The notes under the pieces: model-generated
Databases searched by the model: none
What the model was told of the DNA's origin: nothing
The model's input: only the letters and a program-made list of their open reading frames with translations
Program-made: the position numbers and the translations under genes
Part shown: in pieces, positions 1 through 12,899 of the stretch
How the letters are laid out: every line of letters starts with the position of its first letter
How positions within the stretch are numbered: the first letter of the stretch is position 1
DNA from: Mytilinidion resinicola
Lineage: Eukaryota; Ascomycota; Dothideomycetes; Mytilinidiales; Mytilinidiaceae
Assembly: GCF_010093595.1 (NCBI RefSeq)
Contig: NW_022985448.1
Coordinates: 189,077 to 253,076, forward strand
Length of the DNA stretch: 64,000 nt
Reading direction: 5' to 3'

Positions 1-3000
1 AGAGCGTCCGGCGCTATAAAAATTATAGAAGTTTCTAGAGACCTAATAAATTTTTTAAAAGGTTGCTTAACTTAATATAAAAGGAAGGAATATTACTATT
101 ATAGATTTAAGAAATACTTTATCTATAACTGCCCTTAGCCTAATAAATATTCTATCCGCTTCCGCCCTATTTATAAAAACGCGTCCTTCTAGAGCCTTTT
201 ACCGCCCTTTACTAAATATAGAACCCGAATACTACTAAAACCTGCTTTTCCCCTATTTTCTACTTTAATAAAAGGATTAAGCCTAATATAGGTTATAGCT
301 AAGCTTATATACTGCGCACTATATAAGTATCCGCTGCTACTATTTAAAGGATAACTATTAAAAAAGAACAGGTTATAAAAGCTAACCTATTAATTATACC
401 TATATATTTAGAATACTAGGGCTAAAGTATTCTAGTATATAGTATAATTAATAGTAGCTGTAAAGGAAAAGCGCTAGTTAATAAAGACTAGGTAAAGTAT
501 TACTATATCCTAATAATTCCGCTTAAGTACCCTTTTTACCTAGAATTGGCCGATAGAGGCAATTCCGAAGCGGGTAAAGTAACCTATACTATTTAGGTTT
601 AATTATAGATAAATAAATATTTAGAAACTGTTTAAATAGGGGTAACTAAACTAAGTTATTACCCGATTATTCTAGGAATCCTATAGCTACGCCTGTATAA
701 TCCTATACCGGACTAGTCCCGCAATATACTATAGTTTATAAGCTAGTACTATTATAAACACTATAACGTGCCGCAAAAAGCAACGTGTATATAAGAAATT
801 GCTAATATTTTAAAAAAGAACCGCCTGGAGTACCTACCGCCTGCACTAAAAAACTTAGAAGGGAAAAATATAGCACCTATTTCCTTACGCGTATATAGCG
901 CCTACCTATAAAAAGGATATAAACTCTTTTCTATATTACTAGATAATATTAACTATATTCTATTTAAAAAGAAGGGCTTTAACCTAAACCGCCTGCCTAA
1001 AAAACTATAAAAGTTTACTAATATTTTTTTACCTAAAAATACTAACTGCCTGCTACTACACCGCTTATATAACTATAAGATTAAGTTAAAAAAAAGAAAA
1101 ACGCCCTTTTTTAGACCCTTATACCTAATATCCTGTAATAAGCTAATAGCTCTAAAAGAATAGGTAGTAGATAATCTAAAAAAAGGATTTATCCGCCCTA
1201 GCTCTTTACCTACTGCGTTACCTATATTATTTATAAAAAAGCCTAGAAAAGGCCTCTGCTTCTATATTAACTACTAAGCGCTAAATACTATAATAGTTAA
1301 GAACTACTACCCGCTACTATTAATAAAGGAAACCTTAAATAATCTAAAGAGGATAAAGTACTTTATAAAGATTAATATTATATCTGCCTTTAATAACCTA
1401 TATATAAAAAAGAGTTAAAAATAGCTTACTATATTCTAAACCCGACTAGAACTGTTTAAAACCTTAGTAATACCGTTTAGGCTTACTAGAGCCCCTGCAA
1501 TATTCTAATAATTTATAAATAATACTCTATAAAAGCATTTTAATATTTTCTATACTACCTACCTAAATAATATTCTAATTTATAGCCGGAACTAAACTAA
1601 ACACCTAGAGTATATTTATACTATACTAAAACTGCTATAAAAAGTAGAACTCTATATAAAAATTAAGAAATATAAGTTCTTTACTAAAGAAATAATATTC
1701 CTAGGTATTATTATAGGAGCTAACAGCCTGTAAATAGACCTAAAGAAGATTAAAGCTATAATAAACTAGAAGACACCAACTCGCCTAACTAATATATAAG
1801 CTTTTATAGGATTTAAAAACTTCTACCGCTAATTTATTAGAGACTTCTTAAAAATTATTACTCCGCTAGTATACCTAATAAAAAAGGGCGTTGCCTTTAT
1901 ATAGGATGCTGCCTATTAGAAAGCTTTTACCGAATTAAAAGAAGCCTTTACCTCTGCACCTGTCCTAGCACTATTTAACTAGAATAAGCCTATTATTGTG
2001 GAAACAGATATATTTAATTATATCTTAGCTGGCGTCTTATTATAGTATAGAAATAATAGAATCCTGCACCCTATTATATTCTTTTTAAAAAAGTACTTAG
2101 TTGCAGAATATAACTATAAAATATATAATAAGGAACTGCTTACTATTATCTAATATTTTAAAAAATAGAAACTAGAGCTTAAAAGTGCCGCTTTACCTAT
2201 TAAAGTTATTACTAACTACTATAATCTAGAGTACTTTATAATAATAAAACTACTAAACCGCCGCCAGGCCTGCTAGTCTAAATTCCTATTCTATTTTAAC
2301 TTTAAAATTATATATTAACCCGGAAAACTTAGGGTAAAGCCCGATTTTCTAACTAGGAGGTTAAAAAACCTGCCTAAAAAAGGGGATAAATATCTTTGCT
2401 ACTAGAGCTAGATAATTCTAAAGAGATTAAACTTTAAAAATAAAATAGAAAAGAAAACTATAAAAAAAGTAACTTTTAAAAATAAAGCTAAAATAATAGC
2501 TCTAGCACCCGTAAAAACCCGGTAAAAAGGTTTATTACTAACTTCCCTAGATAACGCCCTATAAAATAAATAAAAAACTAAGAAAAATATAGAACTACCC
2601 TTTATAATTACCGCCCTGCTAAGAATAGTATATAAAAAAGACCTTATCCTGCTATTAGTTTTAAAAGCCTTAAAAAAAGAATACTACTATTATATAAAGC
2701 TTATATTAGCTAAATACTAGAAAAAAGGTAGATATCTATACTATTAGAACTGCCTATATATACCCGACTATAATAAACTAAAGGTAAAACTTCTGCGTAT
2801 ATACTATAGGAACGCTATTACCGGCTATTTTAGAAGATCTAAAATATATAGCCTAATAGCCTGCAGTTACTACTAGCCTAGAATACTACCTTATATAAAC
2901 TATTAGGTTAGGAACTGCTAGATATATAAAAGAACTACTTTATTATAAAAAGCCTACTAGAGTATTCTAAAGCTACTGCCTATTTCTAAAAAAGCCTAGC

Positions 3001-4115
3001 GTAATATATTAATAGATTTTATTATATACCTGTTATATAGTAGAAAGTATAATATAATTCTTATTATAGTAGACCGCCTAATTAAAATAAAACACTTTCT
3101 TACCTATAAAAAAACCTGTAATATAAAAGATATTATAAAACTTTTCCTAAAGAATATTTAGAAACTATATAGCCTGCCTGCTTTTATTATATTTAACTAA
3201 GGGCTTTAGTTTATAGCTAAATTCTAGAAACACCTAACTAGCCGCCTAAAAATTAACTGCCTACTATTAACTATATACTACCCTAAAACTAATAGCTAGA
3301 CTAAAAAAGCTAATACTATTCTAGAATAGTACTTACAGGTATATATATTCTATTTACAGGATAACTAGGCTAAATAGCTGCCTTTAGCTAAACTATTAAT
3401 TAATACTATAAATTCTAAAAGTATTTATATCTCCCTTTTTTTTTATAAACTACGGCTTCTACTTATATCTAGGTTTTAAGCCGGTTAAACTATTAACCCG
3501 CCCGCTTACTAAAAATACTAAGTGCTTTACTAAGTATATAGAAGAAATTCTAGAATATTTAAAGTCTAAACTTACTGCCTTTTATACCTAATATAAGAAT
3601 AATATAAACTATAACTATTACCCTACTTATAACTATTAAGTTAATAACTTAGTATAGTTAAATACTAAGAATATTAAGACCCTCCGCCCCTAGAAAAAGC
3701 TAGATTAGAAGAATCTTAGACTATTCCGCGTAGAGAAGGTTGTTAGCCCTTATATATACCGCCTAACCTTACTAGAGAGCATGCGCAACTATAATATCTT
3801 CCACGTTAGTTTACTAAAACCTGCCGCGAATAATCTGCTGCCCGGCCAGCGTTAAGAACCACCGCCGCTAGTTGAAGTTAAAGGCTTAGAGGAGTAGGAA
3901 GTTAAGGAAGTTGTCGACTCTTAATAGAAGCGTTGCAGTCGTGGCCGCCCCCGCCTAAAGTACACGGTGAAGTGGACCGGATATAACAAAGTTACAGAAG
4001 AGCCCGCTAACTATCTAGAATATGCCGAGGAAGCTATTCGGTCGTTCTATTGCCGTTACCCTGAAAAGCCCGGTTTTTAGGCCTTAACAGAGTTCGGCCG
4101 TAAGGAGGGGAGTAC
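1..4115 (+). mobile_element. Ty3/gypsy chromovirus (family A), gag-pol relic, 5' part outside window
   Basis: Reading the + strand through stop codons gives a gypsy polyprotein in the usual order. A zinc-knuckle remnant lies near 90-140. Reverse transcriptase lies near 1,150-1,620, with the YLDDIL box reduced to YLNNIL at about 1,560. RNase H follows near 1,980-2,200, then integrase near 2,750-3,450 and a chromodomain near 3,890-4,080 that includes the string KYTVKWTGY. The chromodomain marks a chromovirus. Stops are mostly TAA/TAG where CAA/CAG is expected, and Asp is often Asn, as RIP produces. From about 3,720 onward the sequence is nearly free of RIP. The element is dead; no intact ORF is present. 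Domain order is seen directly; the family name is by analogy. Confidence 0.85.
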
Positions 4116-4384
4116 TGTCACGGCTTAAACGGTGAAGCTTGCTGCACAGCGTAACACGTGATGTTAGGACCCGGCGAGAGGCCTTATTGCAAGGGCCTAT
4201 GCGAGCCTTAGCAGGAGTATACCTGCCGACCGCCGCCCTGCCTCTTTATAGCTCCTTAAGCTACGTCTTATTATTTAACCCGCCTGCCTGCCGTGCATTA
4301 TAGAACACGTAGTAAATTTAGTTATTACTTTTACCTACCTGCCCGAGCTAGCTAGGGCAATCCTGCCGCCCGAGACCGTAATAA
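4116..4384 (+). repeat. 3' LTR of gypsy family A
   Basis: The LTR begins TGTCACGGC directly after a purine-rich tract (taaggaggggag), as expected for plus-strand priming. It is GC-rich and largely unmutated up to about 4,330. The right end is inferred from where homology to gypsy family B starts (compare 35,410 onward). No second copy of this LTR is visible here, so the exact end is uncertain. Confidence 0.6.
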
Positions 4385-5782
4385 AAGGTAAAATAGAAAG
4401 CGCAGCAGCGTATACCTATTATATAGAGAATAGGAATACTTTATAAATAAGTGCTCTAGGAACACCTAAATAGCAGTAGTTATAATAAAGCTAAATATAA
4501 ACCGCTATAATTCTATATTATAAACCGTATACTATAATAATAACTACTTTACCTATTAGTTAAATAAGTAGGTAATAGGGTACTATTTAATATAAAAGGT
4601 AAAGGGATATACTATTACTATAATAAAAAACGAAAAGTATAATAGCAATTTTATAGATAACTACTACGCAGATATAAAAGTTAAAAGTATAGAAATTAAC
4701 TACCTATTAAAAACGGATAAAGCGTTTTAGATAATTAAACCGTAATTAGAACCCTAAACTAATATACCTAAGCTATAGAATAATAGTAAAACTAAGTTAC
4801 TAAATATAGAAGTATAGGTTAATAAAGTTATAGCTATATATAAGTAAAGCGTAAAAGAAATTCTCGCACGCTTTAATAAAGAATAAGAAGTATAAAAGGC
4901 TAAAAATACTATAGCAGGCGCAGAGCTAAAAGTACTAGCTAGTTACTAATTCCTAAAAACTATAGGAAGAGTTATAGAATAGCTCGCTAGAAAAAAAAAA
5001 GTAAAAATAGCCGCAGCCGCAGGAATATTAACAACAGCAACTATTAACGCGGAAACCTGCGCGAGATTAGATATATTAGAAGGCTTAAGCCGTAATATCT
5101 AGTAAAAACTAGATAATAAATTACCTATTAAGGATAGTAAGAAGTACTATAATAGTAATAAAAATCGCGAACTAGAAAAATAGTTTAGTAATAGAAAATT
5201 TAGTATTAAACTAGAGTAAGAACTGCTAAAGCTATATAGAAAATAAACTAAAATTAAGATCTATAGGGTATTATACTCTATTAGCGAAATAGGTGTTTAT
5301 AATAAGGAAGATAAATAGCTAGATAAAAACCACCTACTTTATAAATAGATATCTTAGGTATTATATATTAAGGATAAATATAATAAGTATATAATATATA
5401 AGAAATATTAAGGATAGTATCTATATTAAATAAAATATTATATTATTACGCAACTAGTACTATTTAAAAAAACAGAGCACTATATTATAGGTAAGAAAAA
5501 TAAACTTATAGAGGTAGCTACTATAGTTCTAAACCCTTAGTACCTAATAGAATATAGGAAAAATAAAAACTAGTAAATATATTACTAGGACTTATATTTA
5601 GTATATTGCGAAATAAAATATATAAACTATTAGCTATAAGAGCAGCTAAAAAATAAACAGGCGCTTAAGTAATAAAATAGCTAAAGCAGCTAAAAATAAG
5701 GTTCTATAAAGCAGCTAAAAATAAAGGAATATAAACTACAACTATTACTACTTTAGTAGAAAAAGCCTATATTATAGAAAAG
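4385..5782 (+). mobile_element. Gypsy family B internal fragment, RIP-mutated
   Basis: This stretch is closely similar to about 35,410-36,835 inside the longer gypsy-B element. Read through stops it encodes a charged, coiled-coil-like protein segment between gag and protease. It is cut off on the left by the gypsy-A LTR and on the right by a LINE, so it is a remnant of an older gypsy-B copy in which other elements landed. CpA and TpG are nearly absent. Confidence 0.7.
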
Positions 5783-8700
5783 CCCGAAACTAAACGGAAT
5801 TATAGCCGCACTACCCCTACTACTAAATAATAACAACGCGGAGCACGTTTTTATAGGTAATATAAACCTATATTACCTATTATAGAAAGGAATATAAGTA
5901 ATAAATATAGAGAAGTAAGCGGAGGAGCTTATTTATATTATAATAGAAGCAGGAATAAACCTAGCTATAGAGAAAGGCATAAAAATATAGGTAAAAGAAA
6001 TATTATAGTCTATAATTAACCTTATATTTATAATAGAATAGCTAATAAAATAAACTACTTCCTATATAGTATAAAAGGAATAGAACTGCGATTTAGATTA
6101 CCGCCCTATATATATAGAGTTCGATATTACCCTACTAAGTGCAGTAGAATAGCTATAATATCGGCTATAGAAAAATACTAACTAGAAAAAGGCGCGGAAG
6201 CACCTCTAAACCTAGCTAAATAAGCTAAATAACTAGAATAATTCTTAAAACACGGAGAAGAACCTTAATAAATTCGCACGCTTTTTCTATAAATATATAC
6301 AGGCTATAATCGCTGCTATAGTACCTATTATAAAGCTATTAAAACAGGTATTACTAGTATAGTTAAAAGAATACTTAGAGAAAGTATATAAAACTAGAAG
6401 AGCGTATAGAATATAGCGCTTATCGCGATTTATAAAAAACTAGATATCGTACTATATCTAGTATAACCGTAAAAAAAAAACTATATAAAGGGAGAATACT
6501 AAAGTATAGCGCTATATAGTAGAAAAAGTAATAAAAAACCTAAAAAGTATATAAAAGCTAGCTAATTAGGGCTATATAGCTAGTAAAAAATAAAAACCTA
6601 AAAACCCTACTCTATATATAGATAATAAAACAAAAGTATATATACTAGTAAAGTAGTTTTTTCCGCCTTTAGCTAATATAGACTTATTTAACCTAAAGGG
6701 GTTTTAATACCCGGAACTATATAATACTATACTAAATATTATAATTAAAGATATTTTTTTAGTGCTAATAGGAACTGCCCTAAATAAAGCCCCGGGTATT
6801 ATAAGGATTACTAATAGGTTTTTTAAAAAGTGCGAAATATAGCTAGCGCCTATACTAGCTCGGTTTTTTATAAAGTGCCTATATAAAAAATACTATTCTT
6901 AGCCGTTTAAAAATTCTATTATAGTAGTGCTATATAAGCCCTAAAAAGCGTTTTATATAATAGTAAAAGCCTATAGGCCGATCGCTCTGCTAGAAATAAT
7001 AGATAAGCTATTTAAACGGATTATAGCTATATAGCTATCGAAAATTGCGAAAAAAAAAAATATACTTCTACTTAGTTAAATAGGGGTATAACTAGGACGT
7101 TTAATATAGATAGTACTTAAGCTTCTTACTAAATAAATCCACGCTATATAGAGAGGAAATCTATAGCTTATAGTATTACTTTTTAGCCTAGATATATTAG
7201 GGGCGTTTAACTATATATTATATAAATATATAATATATAACCTATAGATTTAATAAGTGCTAGAGTAAATAGTTAGGTTTATAAGGTCCTTTCTATAGAA
7301 CCGTACTATAAGGCTTACTATTAAAAACTTTATAGCAGAACTAATTATAGTTACTATAGAAATACTATAGAGTTCTTCTCTATTACTAATACTTTTCCTT
7401 TTTTTTACTAGCACGCTTCTACTAATACTATAGTGCGGTAATATAACAGCCTATAAGTTTATTAATAATATAAATATTTTTATATATAGTAAAAGTATAG
7501 AAGAAAACTACAGGGCTATTAAACAAGTGTATAACTAGTATATAAAGTAGGCAAAAAAGTATAAAGCAGTTTTTGCGCTAGATAAATACTACCTAATATA
7601 CTTTATAAAAGCCTATAAGTCTATTAATATAAAAGCTATAGTTAATATATAGGGCTTTACTAAAGGCCTTATAATAAACCTAAGAATACTAAAGGTTTAG
7701 GTAAATTCTAAACTTAAATAGGGCCTATATATTAATACTATAAAGAATAAAGCTATAGCCTAAATAGGGGCCTTTATAAGGCTTATAGTATTAACCTAGG
7801 GCGTAAGCTTTTAAAAGGCACGTATAATATACTCGGCTGTTATTAAGCCTGCTATTATATATAAATACACCTTCTAGTATACTATACCGGGTATAAAAAA
7901 GCAGATTAGTAAGATAAAAATTAAGCAGCTTAAAATAGTATAGAACTAGTGCCTTTATACTATTTTAAGGGTATATAAAACAATAAATATTAGGGTAATA
8001 AAGCACGAGATATTATACTCTCTACTCCGGCTAAAGCTAGAGGAACTTATAGTAGCCTACGCGGACCGTATATATAAGGGGCCAGCCTGTAAGTATATTA
8101 AAACCTAATACAGCTATATAAGAAAAACGGTCCGTGCTAAATATAGGCCGAAAGGAACACTATAATACGGCTTAAGCAGGCGTAATAAACTTTATAAGCT
8201 TGCGGCGAAGGTATTATAGCTAGCCGTATAATATAAAGGCGAATCGGAAAAATTCTATAGGCGTATAAGGCGTAGTATAATCCAGGATAAATACGAAGAA
8301 AAGTAAAAAAAGGAATAGAAAGCCTACCGTAAAAAACTATACTAAGGACCTTTAATACCAGCACTTAATACTAAATAAAGTAAACAATAAAAAGCACTAT
8401 ATAAAGAACTTATAAAGGTAGAAAATATAATTATTATAAACCTATAGACGGAGTATATAGAGCTTAACGGTTACCTCTACTATATAAAAGTGCCCGGCCA
8501 CCTAACGCCGGTATACCTTTACGGGCATAGCCTTTAATTTCTAAAATATATTATAATAAGTTGCGGAAGATATATTAAGGGCAGGGGCGAGCTGTTTTAA
8601 AAGGCTAAAATAAGGACGTATAAACAGCTCTATAGAAGCTAGAAAGGAAAAAAAGCTATAGCCTAATAGCTTTTCTAAAGAATAAACCTTCTACTATACT

Positions 8701-9360
8701 TTTTAGTAGCTAGAAAAATAGCAGAGGCGGAAATATAGGTATTCTACCTTTTATAACTTTATATAACTATATATACTACGTATACTATATATACTATATA
8801 TACTGCGTATACTATATATACTATATATACTGCGTATACTATATATACTATATATACTGCGTATACTATATATACTATATATACTATACCGCCTATATTA
8901 CGCATTTACCTAATAGCTATATCTATTTATACACTACAGCCTTTATATATATCGCAGCTTATATAGCACTACCCCTATATATATTATTTAATTTAAGAAC
9001 TAACGCCTTAATAAAAGGCACGCGTGCGAAATAACAGTATGCGTGCCCTTACGCTAATTCTAAACTAGCTTACTACTCCGGAATTAACTCGACCTGCGCC
9101 TAGGAAAACGACTGCAAAACCCGGATAAATTTAGGAAAACGTATTATAATAGCTTATTCTATAGTAGACTTAATAAATCTACTATATATTCCTAATAGCT
9201 ATATAATAATAAGAAAAGCGCTTAGCGCTATATACTATAGAGAATAGAGTTTTTATCTAAACGCTATATAGTAGTAAACGGTTTCTTTTTATAAACTAAC
9301 CTAGATAGAATAGCTATATAGACCCTAACAGGAGCTATACTAGTATAATAGAATTTAATA
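5783..9360 (+). mobile_element. Tad1-like LINE, copy A, 5'-truncated and RIP-mutated
   Basis: The + strand, read through stops, shows the end of an apurinic endonuclease domain (FIGNINLYYLL, from the GDFNLHHP region), then a non-LTR reverse transcriptase. Visible RT landmarks are the block SLDILGAFNYI and the later INIFIYSKS in place of the catalytic FVDD region. Coding remnants run to about 8,750. The 3' UTR ends in a TAA-rich tail near 9,350. The copy lacks ORF1 and the start of ORF2, the usual 5' truncation of LINE insertions. It is the inverted partner of copy B at 12,249-18,105. Confidence 0.82.
8767..8885 (+). repeat. Tandem array of about 27 bp in the LINE 3' UTR
   Basis: About four copies of a TA-rich 27-bp unit containing actgcgta. 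The same array occurs in inverted LINE copy B at 12,730-12,865, so it belongs to the element. Confidence 0.75.
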
Positions 9361-10395
9361 ATAATAATATATATTTCCTTTAGCTTCTAATAAAAGCTTT
9401 TTAAACTTACTTAAAAAACTTCTAAAGGGCTTTTTATACTACCTTATTTAACTAAAAAACTATAATACTTTTTTTTTTACTATAGAGTTTTAGAAGGTGT
9501 TTTTTATTTTAATAAAAAATATATTTTTACTAATAGGTTAGTTTTTAGCCCTTATAGTAGTTAGCTAAAAAAGTATATACTAAGCAGCTATACCTTCTAG
9601 TTAGCTAAATATATAGCTAATATAATTAGTATTACTTTCTAAAGCTATTATATTAACTTATAGCTTATTCTAAAGCTTAGTTTTAAATATATTATATTTA
9701 GTAGGTTTAAAGTAGTTATATAACTATATATTAGGTATAATATACTAATATATTTTATAAGTAAGCTACCTAGGTAAATAGGCTATTTTACTAAGCTATA
9801 ACGCTAAATACTATAAATTACTTAATAATAAACACCTATATTTAATATAGCTAGTTATAGTATTATTATTAAGGTTATAGTTATATTACGCGTTATATTT
9901 TACAACTTTTAGTTAGGTAGCCTACTTACCTAAGTAGCCTACTTATTTATAAAATATATTATAGATAATAAATAGATATATTTATAGGTTCTACTATAAA
10001 TTATAAAGCTTTATTTTAGATATAAAAGCTTTAAAGCTATAGAAAATTAGGTGCTATAATTTTATAAATTTTTTTTTTAAGGTATTACTAAGTTTACTAT
10101 TACTAGTTAAGCGTTTATTAAGCAAAGCTTTTAAATTAGCTATTAAGCTAAGTTTATATTTCTAAAATTCTTTTATTATAGAATTATTTTATAGTTAAAT
10201 TGCTATTTATTCTACTACTACTACTAGTAGAAGTAAATAAAATAGCTTTTAGGGCTTAAAAAGCTTAGTTAATAAGTTCCGGTGTTCTAAATACTTTATA
10301 TAGCTTATTTAACGGATAAAATTAATTATCGCCTATATTAATATTAAAAAGAGGGTTAGTAGCTATTAAAAAAAGAGGTATTTATACCGCGTAAG
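9361..10395. other. AT-rich RIP-mutated DNA, not assignable, with a small TIR element
   Basis: No ORF and almost no CpA/TpG. I see one structured unit, listed separately at 9,749-9,962. The remainder is probably degenerate transposon sequence but matches nothing else in the window that I can recognise. Confidence 0.5.
9749..9962. mobile_element. Candidate MITE with about 40-bp terminal inverted repeats
   Basis: The left end (atattttataagtaagc...) and the reverse complement of the right end (atattttataaataagt...) match over about 40 bp. The ends resemble the TA-flanked elements at 28,305 and 54,399, which suggests a pogo/Tc1-mariner type MITE. Both ends are RIP-altered, so the exact borders are approximate. 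Confidence 0.45.
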
Positions 10396-10918
10396 TATTA
10401 TAACCTGTAATATAAACCACCTAAGTATAGCAGTACTTAAGGAAATAAGTAAGCAAATAAAATTAATTACGCAGAATTAGGTTATAGAACTATAAAAGTT
10501 ACGTATAGAACGTATAGAAATCCTAGATTTCCCTATAAACTGCTAGTAGATAGGAATAGTCTAAAAGCAGAATATTATATACGTGCTTATTAAGAATCGA
10601 ACGAGTAAAAGTAAGCGTGCTTATTAAGAATCGAACGAGTAAGAGTAAACGTGCTCGTTAAGAATTAAACGAGCAAGAATAAGTATATAGATTTCTTAGA
10701 ACGGAACTTTTATATATAAGCACCCTTTTTTATATAGATAGAAACCTTATATTTAACTTAAAACTTTAATACTACTTATTAAAAGTAACTACCCCGTTTT
10801 ATACCTAAGATTAATCTTACCTTACCTTTTAAAAACTATTACACCCTAATAACAACTTAACCTATACCCTGCCTTAGTATATAATACTTAGAAGGTATAG
10901 AAAAAACAACCTATTATA
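10396..10918. repeat. Solo LTR of gypsy family B with 5-bp target duplication GTAAG
   Basis: The copy starts tattataacctgtaat and ends acaacctattata, as do four other LTR copies in the window (33,020; 33,930; 41,099; 43,324). It is flanked on both sides by GTAAG, a perfect 5-bp target duplication, and has no internal element sequence. It therefore arose by insertion followed by LTR-LTR recombination. It carries three 34-bp tandem units at 10,582-10,683 starting cgtgctt. Confidence 0.85.
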
Positions 10919-12248
10919 GTAAGCAGTTATATAAGGAAGAAAAGGATAAATAAATAAATTCTAATATAAGGGCTATAGGCCTAAAATAATAGATTATATT
11001 AGGTATAAAAAAAATTTATTAAAGATCTAAACTATAAATATACGCTACCTATATACCTTATTATTAAAAAAGTAATATAACCGTCTTATTCTCCTTTATA
11101 TAGTATTACCGTGCTGTATTATTATGCTTATATTATAATACTATACTATATTATTATACCTTAATATAATGAAGGCTCTATAGAAGGCTATATTAAAACG
11201 GAACGAATATATAGCTAATTAAGCAGCTGTTCGAGTAGCTAGGTCGTAAAAACACGTGTTAGTGTACGGTTTAATAAATCGGACAGGGCGGGGCAGCCTA
11301 GCCAATTCCTAGAAATAGAGGTTTAATTTTAGAATAGGTTCTAGTAACGGCTTATAAAATAGGACGGGTATATAAAATAGGATAAATAGAATAAAGCGTT
11401 GTAAATTAGATAGAGTAGAACGGCCTAGCTAGTTTTAGTATAGAATATAAGTTTCTAGAATAGAACTAATTCTATACTAAGTTTATAAAACCGGCAGGCT
11501 ATATAAGTTAAGTAGGCTATACGCATTAATACTGTGTTGGTTCGAATTAACGTAAAAAATAAGCCGAGCCTTATAAAGTAGTTAATAAGAAGAGGAATAT
11601 ATACAGGGCGTAGCCTATAATAATTATAGTTTTTTAATATAAAAAAAACTACTTTTTTTAGCTTTTAATACTCTATAGTATTTTTCCTTAATTAATTATA
11701 GTAGTAAGTAAGCTTTAGCTTAATTTCTAAATAGCGCTAAAGGAAGTTTTATACTAGTTATAGCTAAAAGGGTTAAAGTTTTTTTTTTTTTAAAGTATAC
11801 CCTTAGCTAAGCCTTCTAAGTATCTAATTATAATTAGCTAGCCCTAGGCTGCTATCTAAAAAATATATTTAATAAGGGTATTTTTTTCCTATACTAATAG
11901 ATATTATTACAACTACTAGTAGGCCTAGGTAAATTATTTACCCTTATTATAAGCCTTTAATATAAAGTATAGAACCTAGAAAATTTTATAAGCTTTATAA
12001 AGTAATAAACCGGGCCCCTAGTAGTATATATTAAGGATAAGCTAAATCTATTTTTTTTAGAAAAGCTTTAAGTTATTTAAGCTATTTAGCGTTATATTTA
12101 GTATATAAATAGTTAAGCTATAAAGTATAAAAATCTGCTATTAGTAGGGAAAAAAGTAAGCTTAGGGGTATAGCTTGTTTAGGTAGCCGGCCTAAGTAGG
12201 TAGCTAAAATATTATAGTTTTTTATAGCGTTTAAGTAATATATATAAG
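10919..12248. other. AT-rich RIP-mutated DNA without recognisable gene
   Basis: No ORF is visible. A GC-richer patch lies near 11,215-11,600 but encodes nothing I recognise. The stretch near 12,185-12,225 shares a short segment (taggtagccggc...) with 44,130-44,160, so part of it is repeated DNA. Confidence 0.5.
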
Positions 12249-12724
12249 GATATTATTATTTATTATTAAATTATATTACGCTGGTATAGCTCCTATTAGG
12301 GTCTATATAGCTATTCTATCTAGGCTAGTTTATAAAAAGAAACTGTTTGCTACTATATAGCGTTTAGATAAAAACCCTATTCTCTGCAGTATATAGCGCT
12401 AAGCGCTTTTCTTATTATTATATAGCTATTAGAAACACGTAGTAGATTTATTAAGTCTACTATAGAATAAGCTATTATAATACGTTTTCCTAAATCTATC
12501 CGGGTTTTATAGTTATTCTCCTAGGCGCGGGTTAAGTTAATTCCGGAGTAGTAAGCTGGTTTAGGATTAGCGTAAGGGCATATATACTGTTGTTTCGTAC
12601 GCGTGCCCTTTATTAAGGCGTTAGTTCTTAAATTAAATAATATATATAGGGGGTAGTGCTATATAAACTATAATATATATAAAGGCTATAGTATATAGGT
12701 AGATATAGCTATTAGATAGGTGCG

Positions 12725-12865
12725 TAATATAGGCAGTATAGTATATATAGTATACGCAGTATATATAGTATATATAGTATATATAGTATACGCAGTATAT
12801 ATAGTATATATAGTATACGTAGTATATATAGTATACGTAGTATATATAGTATACGTAGTATATAT
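12725..12865 (-). repeat. Tandem array in the 3' UTR of LINE copy B
   Basis: Repeats of the unit also seen at 8,767-8,885, in inverted orientation (tatatagtatacgcagtata). Confidence 0.7.
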
Positions 12866-12899
12866 AGTTATATAAAGTTATAGAAGGTAAAATACCTAT

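Noticed and set aside
8137..8364. 75-codon ORF (minus) and its near twin at 13,269-13,496 (plus)
   Set aside because: They look conserved, but both are antisense to the LINE reverse transcriptase ORF and match because the two LINE copies are inverted repeats.
11540..11580. T-loop-like ggttcgaatt suggesting a tRNA
   Set aside because: No acceptor stem or anticodon arm can be built around it in this RIP-mutated DNA.
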